Of a stretch of DNA of 64,000 nt, positions 27,401 through 35,085 are shown one piece after another; the stretch's first letter is position 1; each line of letters begins with the position of its first letter. Both the position numbers and the translations under genes were made by a program. Below the pieces are notes generated by a model, which worked only from the letters and a program-made list of their open reading frames with translations, did no database searches and was not told the DNA's origin. The DNA comes from JBFELO01 sp041552055 (GTDB lineage: Bacteria; Acidobacteriota; Thermoanaerobaculia; Thermoanaerobaculales; Sulfomarinibacteraceae), in assembly GCA_041552055.1 (NCBI GenBank), contig JBFELO010000007.1:4086-68085 (forward strand), written 5' to 3'.

Positions 27401-27513
27401 TCAATATCCGGCCGCGGACGCACTACCTGGCGCGGCTGAGCAACCCGGCGGGCAGGTCCGGCCAGGACGACCGCCAATCGGAGCACGGTTCTCACGGGAA
27501 GGAGTCGGCCTGA
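24442..27513 (+). CDS. actB: Alternative complex III subunit B, molybdopterin-like/Fe-S fusion
   Basis: 1023 residues from ATG 24442. A Tat signal (RRQFLRVMGASLGLAGLTAC) precedes a large region of the complex iron-sulfur molybdoenzyme superfamily (~70-760), which in ActB is known to lack the molybdenum cofactor. The C-terminal ~250 residues form the Fe-S subunit: CTGCNACVVACQAENN, CVHCENAPCEQVCP, CIGTRYCSNNCPFK and CTFCVQRIQ...CAQTCPSRAI. Together these would hold four clusters. Its role is electron transfer between quinol-oxidising membrane subunits and the cytochromes. The gene overlaps actA and lies 4 bases from the next gene. Confidence 0.93.
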   Translation: MPSLTDTTGARYWRSLDELARTPEFREAVRREFPDDEWDRLPPATRRQFLRVMGASLGLAGLTACRWPKEEIVPFAHRPEERIPGVPQQFATSLELAGAALGVLVTSYDGRPIMVEGNPEHPDSLGAATAVAQAAILGLYDPDRSRRIVLREAGQEYVKDWDEFASDAARRFVESAEGVAVLSEASSSPSLLAVKQRFLETVPGARWYEYEPISRDNEREGLRLAHGRPLRLIPHVDRTRVVACFDVDPLFEHPSAVRLARQFAALREPRDGAMSRLYVAESSYTLTGGRADGRIAVQASEVAAVLAAVAARIAADYGIGLPDALVDLPGAGGVDGDFVAAVAADLVAHRGAGLVMVGPRQAPEVHALAAALNHALGNVGIGLTYAEDPDPDRPPHAAAIVELTSAMRDGSVNTLVILGGNPVYDAPADLEFAEHLSGVPYTVHLSLHDDETSRRCRWHLPRAHQLEEWGDGRAWDGTWTCRQPLIEPLYGGRSAVEVVTTLLEPEPVRGHDVVREVARAAAPGVDFERFWRQALHDGIVPGTAWPEQRPELYGPGLARAREGLAEIVRQERASANALELVLVADAKVYDGRFANNGWLQELPDAITKVTWDNALTIAPTTARELGIADGDVVELSAVDVSLELPVYVLPGTAPFSCAVSVGYGRAAAGSVGTGVGVDTFPLRRSTGTDIIRGVNLRPTGRRYRLATTQDHHAIDTLGFAERNFRIGNLVREATLDAYLADPELFHHMDHHPPLEQLWKAHTYEGEQWGMAIDLNACTGCNACVVACQAENNIPLVGRQQVINQREMHWLRIDRYFKTPPGVAPDQVDGAEMVFQPMTCVHCENAPCEQVCPVAATQHTPDGLNAMAYNRCIGTRYCSNNCPFKVRRFNFFNYHKTLADVSKMQFNPEVTVRSRGVMEKCTFCVQRIQSVRIQARNDRRPIRDGEVVPACAQTCPSRAIAFGNLNDPESEVSKLRGSHRAYATLVELNIRPRTHYLARLSNPAGRSGQDDRQSEHGSHGKESA

Positions 27514-27517
27514 AGCA

Positions 27518-29521
27518 ATGGCAACGTCGACCCTCGATTCCACGGTAATGCTCGACAACACCGCCGACGACCCGACCCGCAGAGCGCCGCTGGTGCTCAA
27601 CCACACGGAGTTCGGCTTCGTCACCGACACCGTGTGCGGCGTGGTCGAGCGCAAGACACCGAAGATCTGGTACCCGGCGTTCGCGATCGCCGTCACCCTC
27701 ACCGGCGTGCTCTTCGCCATGGTCGCCTACCTGGTGACGACCGGCATCGGCGTGTGGGGGCTTCAGATACCCGTGGCGTGGGGCTACGCGATCGTCAACT
27801 TCGTGTTCTGGGTCGGCATCGGACACGCCGGAACGCTGATCTCCGCGATCCTGTTCCTGTTGCGCCAGAAGTGGCGCACCAGCATCAACCGTTTCGCCGA
27901 GGCGATGACCATCTTCGCGGTGGTGTGCGCCGGGCTGTTCCCGGGGATTCACGTGGGCCGCGTCTGGCTCGCGTACTGGCTCGCGCCGATCCCCAACCAG
28001 ATGCAGATGTGGCCCAACTTCAGGTCACCCCTGCTGTGGGACGTCTTCGCGGTCGGGACCTACGCCACCGTGTCGCTGCTGTTCTGGTACATGGGCATGC
28101 TCCCGGATCTCGCGACCCTGCGGGACCGAGCCACGACCCGGGTCCGGTGGTTCTTTTACGGCCTGTTGAGCCTTGGCTGGCGGTCCTCCAACCGCCACTG
28201 GCACCGGTTCGAGATGGCCTACCTGCTCCTGGCAGCGCTCGCGACACCGCTGGTGCTGTCGGTGCACTCGGTGGTGAGCTTCGACTTCGCGGTGTCGATC
28301 GTTCCCGGCTGGCACACCACGATCTTTCCGCCGTACTTCGTCGCCGGCGCGATCTTCTCCGGTTTCGCGATGGTGGTCACGCTGGTGATCCCCACGCGTT
28401 ACTTCTTCAAGCTGCAGGAGATCATCACGCTGCGTCACCTCGAGAACATGTCCAAGATCATGCTCGCCACCGGAATGATGGTGGGCCTCGCGTACTCGAC
28501 CGAGTTCTTCGTCGCCTGGTACAGCGGCAACGCCTACGAGGCGTTCACCTTCCTCAACCGGGCGTTCGGTCCGTACGCCTGGGCGTACTGGATCATGGTG
28601 AGCTGTAACGTGCTCGTGCCGCAGATCTTCTGGATCAAGAAGATGCGCACGAACATGCTGGTCATGTGGATCGCGTCGATCCTGATCAACGTCGGGATGT
28701 GGTTCGAGCGGTTCGTCATCGTGGTGAGCTCGCTGAGCCGCGACTACTTCCCCTCCAGCTGGGGCTACTACAAGCCGTCGATCGTCGACGTCCTGACCTT
28801 CGTGGGGAGCTTCGGTCTGTTCTTCACCCTGTTCCTCCTGTTCATCCGCTTCCTGCCGATGATCGGCATGGCCGAGGTCAAGGGCGTGATGCCGGCGGCC
28901 CTCCACGGCGAGCCCGGCCACGGCGACTACCACGGCGACATCGTCGACATCCGGAAGCGGCGCGGCGGTCTGGAGTGGACTGGTGTCCGCCTATCCGATG
29001 TCTTCGGCTACCTCGTCTCGTTCGACAACGTCGACGATCTGCTCGCCGGCGCCGCCAAGGTCCGGGACGCGGGCTACACCAAGTGGGACGCGCACTCGCC
29101 GTTCGTGGTCCACGGCCTCGATAGGGCAATGGGAATCCGCCCGACGCGTCTGCCGTACGTTGTCTTCGCGGCCGGCCTGACGGGCGCCATCTTCGGCGTG
29201 CTGCTGCAGTGGTTCACCAACGCCTTCGACTACCCGTTCATGGTCAGCGGCAAGCCGATCTTCAGCCTGCCGGCGAACATCCCGGTGGCGTTCGAGACCA
29301 CCATCCTGTTCGCCGCCATCGGAGCACTGCTCGGGATGCTCGTGTTCAACGGCCTGCCTCAGCTGTCCCATTCGCTGCATGCGAATCGGAACTTCAAGCG
29401 CGCGACAGACGACAGGTTCTACATCAGCATCGAAGCTGGTGACCCGTTGTTCGACGCCGCTGAAACCCGTGCACTGCTGGAGTCGTTGGGAGGATCGAGT
29501 GTGGAGGAGGTGGAGGCGTGA
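27518..29521 (+). CDS. actC-actD: Alternative complex III subunits C and D fused (NrfD-like + DUF3341)
   Basis: 667 residues. Residues ~1-480 are an NrfD/PsrC-type membrane protein with about ten helices (GYAIVNFVFWVGIGHAGTLI, SVVSFDFAVSIVPGWHTTIFPPYF, SWGYYKPSIVDVLTFVGSFG), the quinol-binding ActC. From about residue 490 the sequence switches to an ActD/DUF3341 domain: VFGYLVSFDNVDDLLAGAAK, GYTKWDAHSPFVVHGLDRAM, then two helices and SLPANIPVAFETTILFAAIG. In the ACIII operons I know, ActC and ActD are separate genes. The frame is continuous with no sign of a join artefact. The next gene starts with a GTG overlapping this stop (29518-29521). Confidence 0.92.
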   Translation: MATSTLDSTVMLDNTADDPTRRAPLVLNHTEFGFVTDTVCGVVERKTPKIWYPAFAIAVTLTGVLFAMVAYLVTTGIGVWGLQIPVAWGYAIVNFVFWVGIGHAGTLISAILFLLRQKWRTSINRFAEAMTIFAVVCAGLFPGIHVGRVWLAYWLAPIPNQMQMWPNFRSPLLWDVFAVGTYATVSLLFWYMGMLPDLATLRDRATTRVRWFFYGLLSLGWRSSNRHWHRFEMAYLLLAALATPLVLSVHSVVSFDFAVSIVPGWHTTIFPPYFVAGAIFSGFAMVVTLVIPTRYFFKLQEIITLRHLENMSKIMLATGMMVGLAYSTEFFVAWYSGNAYEAFTFLNRAFGPYAWAYWIMVSCNVLVPQIFWIKKMRTNMLVMWIASILINVGMWFERFVIVVSSLSRDYFPSSWGYYKPSIVDVLTFVGSFGLFFTLFLLFIRFLPMIGMAEVKGVMPAALHGEPGHGDYHGDIVDIRKRRGGLEWTGVRLSDVFGYLVSFDNVDDLLAGAAKVRDAGYTKWDAHSPFVVHGLDRAMGIRPTRLPYVVFAAGLTGAIFGVLLQWFTNAFDYPFMVSGKPIFSLPANIPVAFETTILFAAIGALLGMLVFNGLPQLSHSLHANRNFKRATDDRFYISIEAGDPLFDAAETRALLESLGGSSVEEVEA

Positions 29522-30177
29522 GGGTGCCGCGCTGGCTGGTGTATTCGATAGCGGTGCTGATCGTGCTGTCGTGGGTGCCGATCGCGCTTATCATGCGTGC
29601 TCGAAACGTCACCTCGACCAAACCACGGATCCACATCATCCAGGACATGGACAATCAGGCGAAGATCAAGCCCCAGCAGCGCAATCCGATGTTCGCCGAC
29701 CGCCGTGGCATGCGACCGCCGGTGTCGGGGACTGTCGCGCGCGGCGAATCGAGGCTGAACGATGGCATCGATAGGGGAATAGGCGACGGCAACGACCCGA
29801 GCTCGTGGGTGGAATCGATCCCGGTGCCGATCACGATGCAGATGATGCGGAGAGGGCAGGAGCGGTACGACATCTTCTGCTCGCCCTGCCACGGCCTCGC
29901 CGGGTACGGCGACGGGATGGTGTCGAAGCGCGCCGAGGATCTCCAGGAGGGAACGTGGACGCCGCCGTCCTCCCTGCACACCGATCTGATCACGGGCCGG
30001 CCGGTAGGTCAGCTGTACAACACCATCACCAACGGCATCCGAAACATGCCGGCCTATGGGCCGCAGATTTCCGTGGAGGATCGGTGGGCGATCGTGGCCT
30101 ACGTCCGGGCCCTCCAGAGGAGCCAGGCGGCAACGGTCGAAGACGTTCCCGAGGAGCTGCAGGCTTCCCTGCGTTAG
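29518..30177 (+). CDS. actE: Alternative complex III subunit E, monoheme cytochrome c
   Basis: 219 residues from GTG 29518, overlapping the actC-actD stop as GTGA. An N-terminal hydrophobic stretch (LVYSIAVLIVLSWVPIALIM) is followed by a cytochrome c domain with one heme site, CSPCHG (about residue 122), and a distal Met in NGIRNMPAYGPQI. The order and features match ActE. It would pass electrons from ACIII to an acceptor outside the window. Confidence 0.9.
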   Translation: MRVPRWLVYSIAVLIVLSWVPIALIMRARNVTSTKPRIHIIQDMDNQAKIKPQQRNPMFADRRGMRPPVSGTVARGESRLNDGIDRGIGDGNDPSSWVESIPVPITMQMMRRGQERYDIFCSPCHGLAGYGDGMVSKRAEDLQEGTWTPPSSLHTDLITGRPVGQLYNTITNGIRNMPAYGPQISVEDRWAIVAYVRALQRSQAATVEDVPEELQASLR

Positions 30178-30271
30178 GAGAGTTCGAGTTGCGTTGGACG
30201 GATGACACGTGGTGCGTTCCGCCGGGCCGGGAGGCGAGAGGCATCCGCAATATTCGTGGGTGGGGGAGTCG

Positions 30272-31477
30272 ATGCGAGTAGTCGACATTTCGGCGGAGCC
30301 CAGACGGCTGGACGCGATCAAGGGTCTGTGGCTCGGGCTGAGCGTGGTCGTCGCGCTGGTCGGCGCCGTGGGTTCTCTGGTGTTGGCGTCGTCCATGGAA
30401 GGCGGCGTAGAGTACCTGCTCGAGACCTACCTGGTGAGCTACTCGCTGTTGCTCGGCATCTCCCTGGGCGGGCTGTTCTTCGTGATGTTGCAGCACGTCA
30501 CCCGTGCCGGCTGGAGCGTGGTGGTCCGCCGGATCGCCGAGGGGTTCGCGTGCAACCTGGGCCCGATGGCGCTGCTGGTGCTCCCGATCCTGTGGGGCAT
30601 GCATCACCTCTACCACTGGTCGCACGCCGATGCGGCGGCGCACGATCCGCTGCTCGCCGCCAAGGCGGGCTTCCTGAATCCGACCTTCTTCATCGTCCGG
30701 CTCGCGATTTACTTCACCGTGTGGACTGTTCTCTCGGCGTTCTTCCGCTATACCTCGGTGGCACAGGACTCGTCCGGCGATCCCGCGCTCACGCGCCGGA
30801 TGGAAAAGGTGGCTGCGCCGGGGATCGTGCTGTTCGCGCTGACGTTGAACTTCGCGGCCTTCGATCTGTTGATGTCGCTCGATCCGCACTGGTACAGCAC
30901 CATCTACGGTGTCTACTACTTCGCGGCCTGTGTCGTCAGCTTCCTGGCGGTGATGCCGAAGGTGCTGGTCGCGCTGCAGAGCAGAGGGCTGCTCCCCAAT
31001 GCAGTGACGGTCGAGCACTACCACGACCTGGGCAAGCTGCTGTTCGCGTTTGTCGTGTTCTGGGCCTACATCGCGTTCTCGCAGTACATGCTGATCTGGT
31101 ACGGAAACATCCCCGAGGAGACCCAGTGGTACCTGAAGCGCCAGACGGGCGACTGGGCCTGGGTGAGTCTGGCCCTGCTGTTCGGACACTTCGTGATCCC
31201 GTTCCTGGTCCTCATCTCCCGTTTCGTGAAGCGGCGCCGGATGCTGTTGGCCGTGACCGGCGGTTACATGATCGTCATGTGCTGGCTCGACATGTACTGG
31301 CTGGTGATTCCCGAGTTCAGCCCCGGGGTGGCCAGGTTCGGGCTGCTCGACGTGCTGTGCTGGCTGGGCCTGACCGGTGTGTACTCGCTCGTGCTGTACC
31401 TGAATCTGCGCCGGTCGTCGCTCATCCCCGAGCAGGACCCGCGACTCGCCGAGTCGTTGGCCTTCGAGAACGCGTGA
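30272..31477 (+). CDS. actF: Alternative complex III subunit F, NrfD-like membrane protein
   Basis: 401 residues from ATG 30272, preceded by GGGGGAG. About ten transmembrane helices; landmarks are LLGISLGGLFFVMLQHVTRAGWS, MHHLYHWSH, FDLLMSLDPHWYSTIYGVYYFA, HDLGKLLFAFVVFWAYIAFSQYMLIWYGNIPEET and VIPFLVLISR. These match ActF, the second quinone-type membrane subunit of ACIII. The His/Trp-rich loop and the YGN.PEE motif are family traits. Last large ACIII gene; a small membrane protein follows after 82 bases. Confidence 0.92.
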   Translation: MRVVDISAEPRRLDAIKGLWLGLSVVVALVGAVGSLVLASSMEGGVEYLLETYLVSYSLLLGISLGGLFFVMLQHVTRAGWSVVVRRIAEGFACNLGPMALLVLPILWGMHHLYHWSHADAAAHDPLLAAKAGFLNPTFFIVRLAIYFTVWTVLSAFFRYTSVAQDSSGDPALTRRMEKVAAPGIVLFALTLNFAAFDLLMSLDPHWYSTIYGVYYFAACVVSFLAVMPKVLVALQSRGLLPNAVTVEHYHDLGKLLFAFVVFWAYIAFSQYMLIWYGNIPEETQWYLKRQTGDWAWVSLALLFGHFVIPFLVLISRFVKRRRMLLAVTGGYMIVMCWLDMYWLVIPEFSPGVARFGLLDVLCWLGLTGVYSLVLYLNLRRSSLIPEQDPRLAESLAFENA

Positions 31478-31559
31478 TGGTTGCCGCCGTGGGCGAGGCA
31501 CTGTGCTGGACTGGACGGTCCGTTGTTGTCCGTTCCACAATTCGAGGTGAGGTCTTCTG

Positions 31560-31847
31560 ATGCGGTACGACGACCCCAACGTGCCCGCGAGCGCCATCGT
31601 CGGTATCATCAGTGCGATCCTGCTGTTCGCGATCATCGTGGCTCTGCAGGCGTTGTTCTACTCGTTCGAGGAGCAGGAGCTCCAGCGCAAGGTCTACGGT
31701 CAACCGTACGAGGCCCTGCAGCGGCTGGACGCCGATCAGGTCGAGCGGCTCAACAGCTACGGCTGGATCAGCGAGCCCGATGGCGTCGTCCACATCCCGA
31801 TCGATCGCGCCATGGAACTCACCGTCGAAGACCTCGCGCAGGAGTAA
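31560..31847 (+). CDS. Small single-helix membrane protein after actF
   Basis: 95 residues. One N-terminal transmembrane helix (AIVGIISAILLFAIIVALQALFY) is followed by a charged domain (EEQELQRKVYGQPYEALQRL, WISEPDGVVHIPIDRAMEL). The ending GVVHIPIDRAMELTVED resembles short proteins encoded in ACIII or cytochrome-oxidase operons. It may be a small ACIII subunit (ActG/H-like) or an assembly factor; the sequence does not decide. Confidence 0.75.
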   Translation: MRYDDPNVPASAIVGIISAILLFAIIVALQALFYSFEEQELQRKVYGQPYEALQRLDADQVERLNSYGWISEPDGVVHIPIDRAMELTVEDLAQE

Positions 31848-31895
31848 CCACCAGCCTACGGTACCTTCCGCCGACATGAGTACAAAGCACCAATC

Positions 31896-31926
31896 GTGCC
31901 CGTCTCCGTTTCCGTCTCCGTGCCCG
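31896..31926. repeat. Hexamer array
   Basis: CGTGCC CGTCTC CGTTTC CGTCTC CGTGCC: a 6-base repeat, itself mirror-like in unit order, 50 bases after the ACIII operon. It belongs to the hexamer class seen at 5439, 36217, 37597 and 40153. Confidence 0.7.
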
Positions 31927-31979
31927 AAGGGTCAGATTGCTCTGCGGATCTCGTTCAAGAAAGCGGTGAGGGGGTCGAC

Positions 31980-32535
31980 CTCCGCCGCTCGCAGCTAACG
32001 CTGCGAGCACGGTGCGTCGCATCGTCCCTCTCCGAACGCGAGCGTTCGTCGATGGCCTCTGCTCCGCTCCTTGCCCGCCTGCGGCGGACACCGGGGTGAT
32101 GAGTGGGCAACCGCACACACCCTCTTTCGATTCATCGCGCCAAGCGCCGGGTCTCTCGCGGCGCCCTGCTCGCTCGGCTTCGGAGGGACGACCACGAGGT
32201 CTATCCCTCCTTGCCTCGCTCGCGATGCGCACCGAGAGACCCACCTTTGGCGCGATCCGCTTCGCGGGGTCGGCGCGATCTCGGTGGTGATGCATTCGGC
32301 GGCAGCGCCTGCGGCGCTGCACGCGCTCAGCCTGGCGGCTTCGCGCTGCCTCGAGGTCGCTTTCGACTCCCACTGCGGCCCGCGATACGCCGCGATCTGG
32401 CGCGTCCGGGAGCCGCGCCATCTCACGACGTCTCCCGGCCCTCGTGAAGAAGCCTTCGCGACCTCTCGTCCGCCGACCGGTGCTCGAGCCACCGGAGCTC
32501 CCACGGGGAGCGCGTCGGGGAGATGTCGCCTCGAG
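31980..32535. repeat. Hairpin-rich intergenic segment without a gene
   Basis: The 808-base gap after the ACIII operon holds no convincing gene. It is dense in short perfect hairpins: 31987-31995 with 32000-32008 (9 bp, loop TAAC), 32033-32038 with 32043-32048, 32075-32079 with 32083-32087 (loop TGC), and 32302-32309 with 32313-32320 (8 bp, loop TGC). 32435-32479 is close to 61276-61319, and CACGGGGAGCGCG near 32502 matches the 3' part of the hairpin element. Open frames through it are Arg/Ser/Pro-rich and look non-coding. Confidence 0.6.
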
Positions 32536-32655
32536 AGGAAGAGATCGTTGCAGAGTGAGTCCGCTCAAGCCTGATGGCCACAAGCGCCCAGGCCCTCGCC
32601 GCTGGAGGTGCGACGAGAGGATCTGGCCGCTCGAGGGCGCGCACGGGGTGCGCGC

Positions 32656-33417
32656 CTACTTCTCTGGCTCGTAGCTCAGATCCTCGCGGAGCCTGAGAAC
32701 GGAGCTGCTGGTGCTGCGGACAGCACCGCCGATCGTGTCACGGATCGACTGCGCCTCGGCCTCGCCGTAGACCTCTGCCACGATGTCCCAGAGCGGCGGT
32801 TGACGGGGTTCGAAGTCCGCCCAGTTCGCGCGTGGCACGGCGAGCGTCATCGTCGGACCTTCGGAGCCGCTGACCGTCGTCAGCCAGGCGTAATGCCGCT
32901 CCGGGGCCTTTTCGGCGACCGCGCGGTGCAGCTTCTCCACCGCGGCCACGAATTCTCGGACGCCTCCGAAGGTGAGGTCGTACCGGGTCGCCGACACCAG
33001 CGCCGGTCGTTCGAGGTCGGGCGGCCAGTTGGAGATCGTGGGCTCGAACCTCTCGATAGTGCTCGCGATTGACGTGGTGTGCCCCGCCACCGTCGCCATG
33101 AAGTCGGCCCGGTCGAGCCGGTCGAGCTCGGCTCTGGCATCGAACTCCTGCCAGTGGTGGCCGTGGGACCGGACGATGTACTGCCCGAAGTCCCGGCCGA
33201 CGATCACCTGCCAGGTGTACCACGCCCACGGGTCGTCGTTCACAACGCCGGCCGTGAGGTGTTCCCGCAGCGCGGCCTCGAACTGGAGCACCTCACCCGG
33301 TTCGACGTCGACCGTGAAGCTCTTTGTCATCAGACCGGGCGGCTCGACCTGTGCCGCGGCCGGCAGAACAACCCCAGTTACCACGGCGACCATCGCGAGC
33401 CAGTTGAACACGCGCAT
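32656..33417 (-). CDS. Secreted protein of unknown function
   Basis: 253 residues from ATG 33417, preceded by AAAGGAG. The signal peptide is LAMVAVVTGVVLPAAAQ. The mature part has two similar halves: FTVDVEPGEVLQFEAALREH ... WYTWQVIVG and YDLTFGGVREFVAAVEKLHR ... YAWLTTVSGSEGP, each a strand-helix-strand unit like a ferredoxin-like or NIPSNAP/ABM dimeric fold. That fold call is inference from the pattern. The open frame extends far upstream as an antisense shadow of the phospholipase-D-like gene; the start chosen has a ribosome site, signal peptide and promoter. Confidence 0.7.
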   Translation of the reverse strand: MRVFNWLAMVAVVTGVVLPAAAQVEPPGLMTKSFTVDVEPGEVLQFEAALREHLTAGVVNDDPWAWYTWQVIVGRDFGQYIVRSHGHHWQEFDARAELDRLDRADFMATVAGHTTSIASTIERFEPTISNWPPDLERPALVSATRYDLTFGGVREFVAAVEKLHRAVAEKAPERHYAWLTTVSGSEGPTMTLAVPRANWADFEPRQPPLWDIVAEVYGEAEAQSIRDTIGGAVRSTSSSVLRLREDLSYEPEK

Positions 33418-33504
33418 CCCTCGACTCCTTTCGGTGGCTCCGAACTCTGGCTCTGTTGCGACTGGAAATACCGAGAGCCAGAAGTCCTTGAGATACACTC
33501 TCAA

Positions 33505-33532
33505 ATATACCGGCCCGTCTACAATTGTCAAC
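33505..33532 (-). promoter_or_regulatory. Promoter of the secreted unknown gene
   Basis: Minus strand: TTGACA (33532-33527), 16-base spacer, TATATT (33510-33505). The predicted start is near 33498, giving a leader of about 80 bases before ATG 33417. This is the best-matching promoter in the window. Confidence 0.7.
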
Positions 33533-33627
33533 CGAACGCTTGCCGGGCCGGGTGAGGAATCTGCCCTCGGCATCGGCTGTTGCCGGTGGGGACGTCGGGC
33601 CAAGCTCGGCGCCCGCACCACGATCAC

Positions 33628-35085
33628 ATGTTGAATCTCATTCGAAGCTTCGTGCTCGCGCTCTGCCTGATGTGGGCCCCGACAGCCCGCACCGCTGACG
33701 ATGTCGCCGCAGTTGTGGCTTCGACGGGACATGCCGAGTGGACCGAGGGCAACCGCATCGAGTTGATCGTGGATCCGCAGCAGGCGTGGCAGGCGAGGCT
33801 CGATCTGATCAGCCGGGCGAAACACCACATTTTCGTGAGCGCCTTCTCGTGGCACAACGACCCATTCGGAGTGGAGTTCGCGGAGCGACTGGCCGAGGTC
33901 GTGGCGGATCGTCGGCGCGAGAACCCGGATTTCATCGCCTACTGCATGATCGATTCGTCTGCCATGGGCTTGTTCAACCGGTACAGCAGGACCTTCAAAG
34001 AGCTCCGCAACGCCGGCGCCGTGATCATCGGATTCAACCCGAGCATGGGCACGGCTACGGCCGTATACGATGGTCGCTTGCACGACAAGATGATCATCGT
34101 GGACGGGCGGTGGGCACTGGTCAGCGGCCGTAACGTCGCGGAGGAGTACTACGACCCTCTGGAGTGGTGGTTCGACGCCGGCGTATCGGTCGAAGGGCCC
34201 GCGGTGCAGGTCCTCCAGATGAACTTCCTCAAGGCTTGGGCGTCGGCGATCGACCTCGCCAAGACCGGTCGCTTCTTCTGGCCCGAGGAGAAGATCCGGC
34301 AGCGCATCCGGACCCTGTGGCGGACCGGGCGTTTTCCCGGGGGCGACAGCCCGCTCGAGAGGTACATGACGTCCGAGTTCTTCCCGCCGAGCGACGGCAG
34401 CGGCGGAGGCGTCAAGGCGTTGGTCCTGTACGACAACCCGTTCGTCAGCCGCAGGGCGGCCAGCACAGATGTGCTGATCGAACTGGTGGCGCGGGCCGAG
34501 CACGAGCTCGACCTGATGACGCCGTTTCCGAACATGCCGGACGAGCTCGTTTCGGAGATCGAACTGGCGGCTGCACGTGGTGTGGCGGTGCGGCTGTTCG
34601 TCAACGGCCCGGAGGCCGCGATCCGGGGTGGGCCGTTTCTGCTGTCCGGGCTGCCGACCGTAATCCGGTTGATCGACGTTGGTGCCGAGGTGTGGGCGTG
34701 GAGCGGTGACGGCGAGTTTCACAGCGAGCTCGAGGAGACGGGCTGCAGCCCTCCCACCATGCCACCCATGGCGGTCCACGGGAAGGTGGCGCGGATCGAC
34801 GACGAGCTGACGATGGTCCACTCGTCCAACTTCAACATCCGGTCGACCTACTACAACACCGAGGCCGGCCTTGTGATGATGGACCGCAGGCTCAATCAGG
34901 AGCTGAAGGCGCTGTTGGACCGGCTCATCAGTCTGCACGATCTCGAGATCGCCTGCGAGGACGGTCTCGCCGGCATCACGGTCGAGCACGTCGTGCACCG
35001 GCTCACGGTGGACGACATCCCCGACCTCGAGCGCAAGCTCGGAAAGAAACAAGGATTTCTCGACTCGATGGCGGTGGTGTGGTGA
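33628..35085 (+). CDS. Exported phospholipase D-like protein, cardiolipin-synthase type
   Basis: 485 residues from ATG 33628 with a short signal peptide (LVLALCLMWAPTARTAD). Two HKD motifs: LHDKMIIVDGRWALVSGRN (about residues 151-169) and VHGKVARIDDELTMVHSSN (near residue 386), each followed by the expected Asn/Glu-containing strand. The second HKD has D-D-E-L where G-x-x is usual. PLD-family enzymes move phosphatidyl groups or hydrolyse phosphodiesters. The signal peptide puts it outside the cytoplasm, so a hydrolase or lipid-modifying role there is plausible. A small secreted protein gene overlaps its stop. Confidence 0.85.
   Translation: MLNLIRSFVLALCLMWAPTARTADDVAAVVASTGHAEWTEGNRIELIVDPQQAWQARLDLISRAKHHIFVSAFSWHNDPFGVEFAERLAEVVADRRRENPDFIAYCMIDSSAMGLFNRYSRTFKELRNAGAVIIGFNPSMGTATAVYDGRLHDKMIIVDGRWALVSGRNVAEEYYDPLEWWFDAGVSVEGPAVQVLQMNFLKAWASAIDLAKTGRFFWPEEKIRQRIRTLWRTGRFPGGDSPLERYMTSEFFPPSDGSGGGVKALVLYDNPFVSRRAASTDVLIELVARAEHELDLMTPFPNMPDELVSEIELAAARGVAVRLFVNGPEAAIRGGPFLLSGLPTVIRLIDVGAEVWAWSGDGEFHSELEETGCSPPTMPPMAVHGKVARIDDELTMVHSSNFNIRSTYYNTEAGLVMMDRRLNQELKALLDRLISLHDLEIACEDGLAGITVEHVVHRLTVDDIPDLERKLGKKQGFLDSMAVVW

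Noticed and set aside
31819..32583. Minus-strand open frame of 254 residues in the gap after the ACIII operon
   Set aside because: Arg/Ala/Ser-rich, crosses many hairpins and a repeat, starts without a ribosome site and shows no fold.
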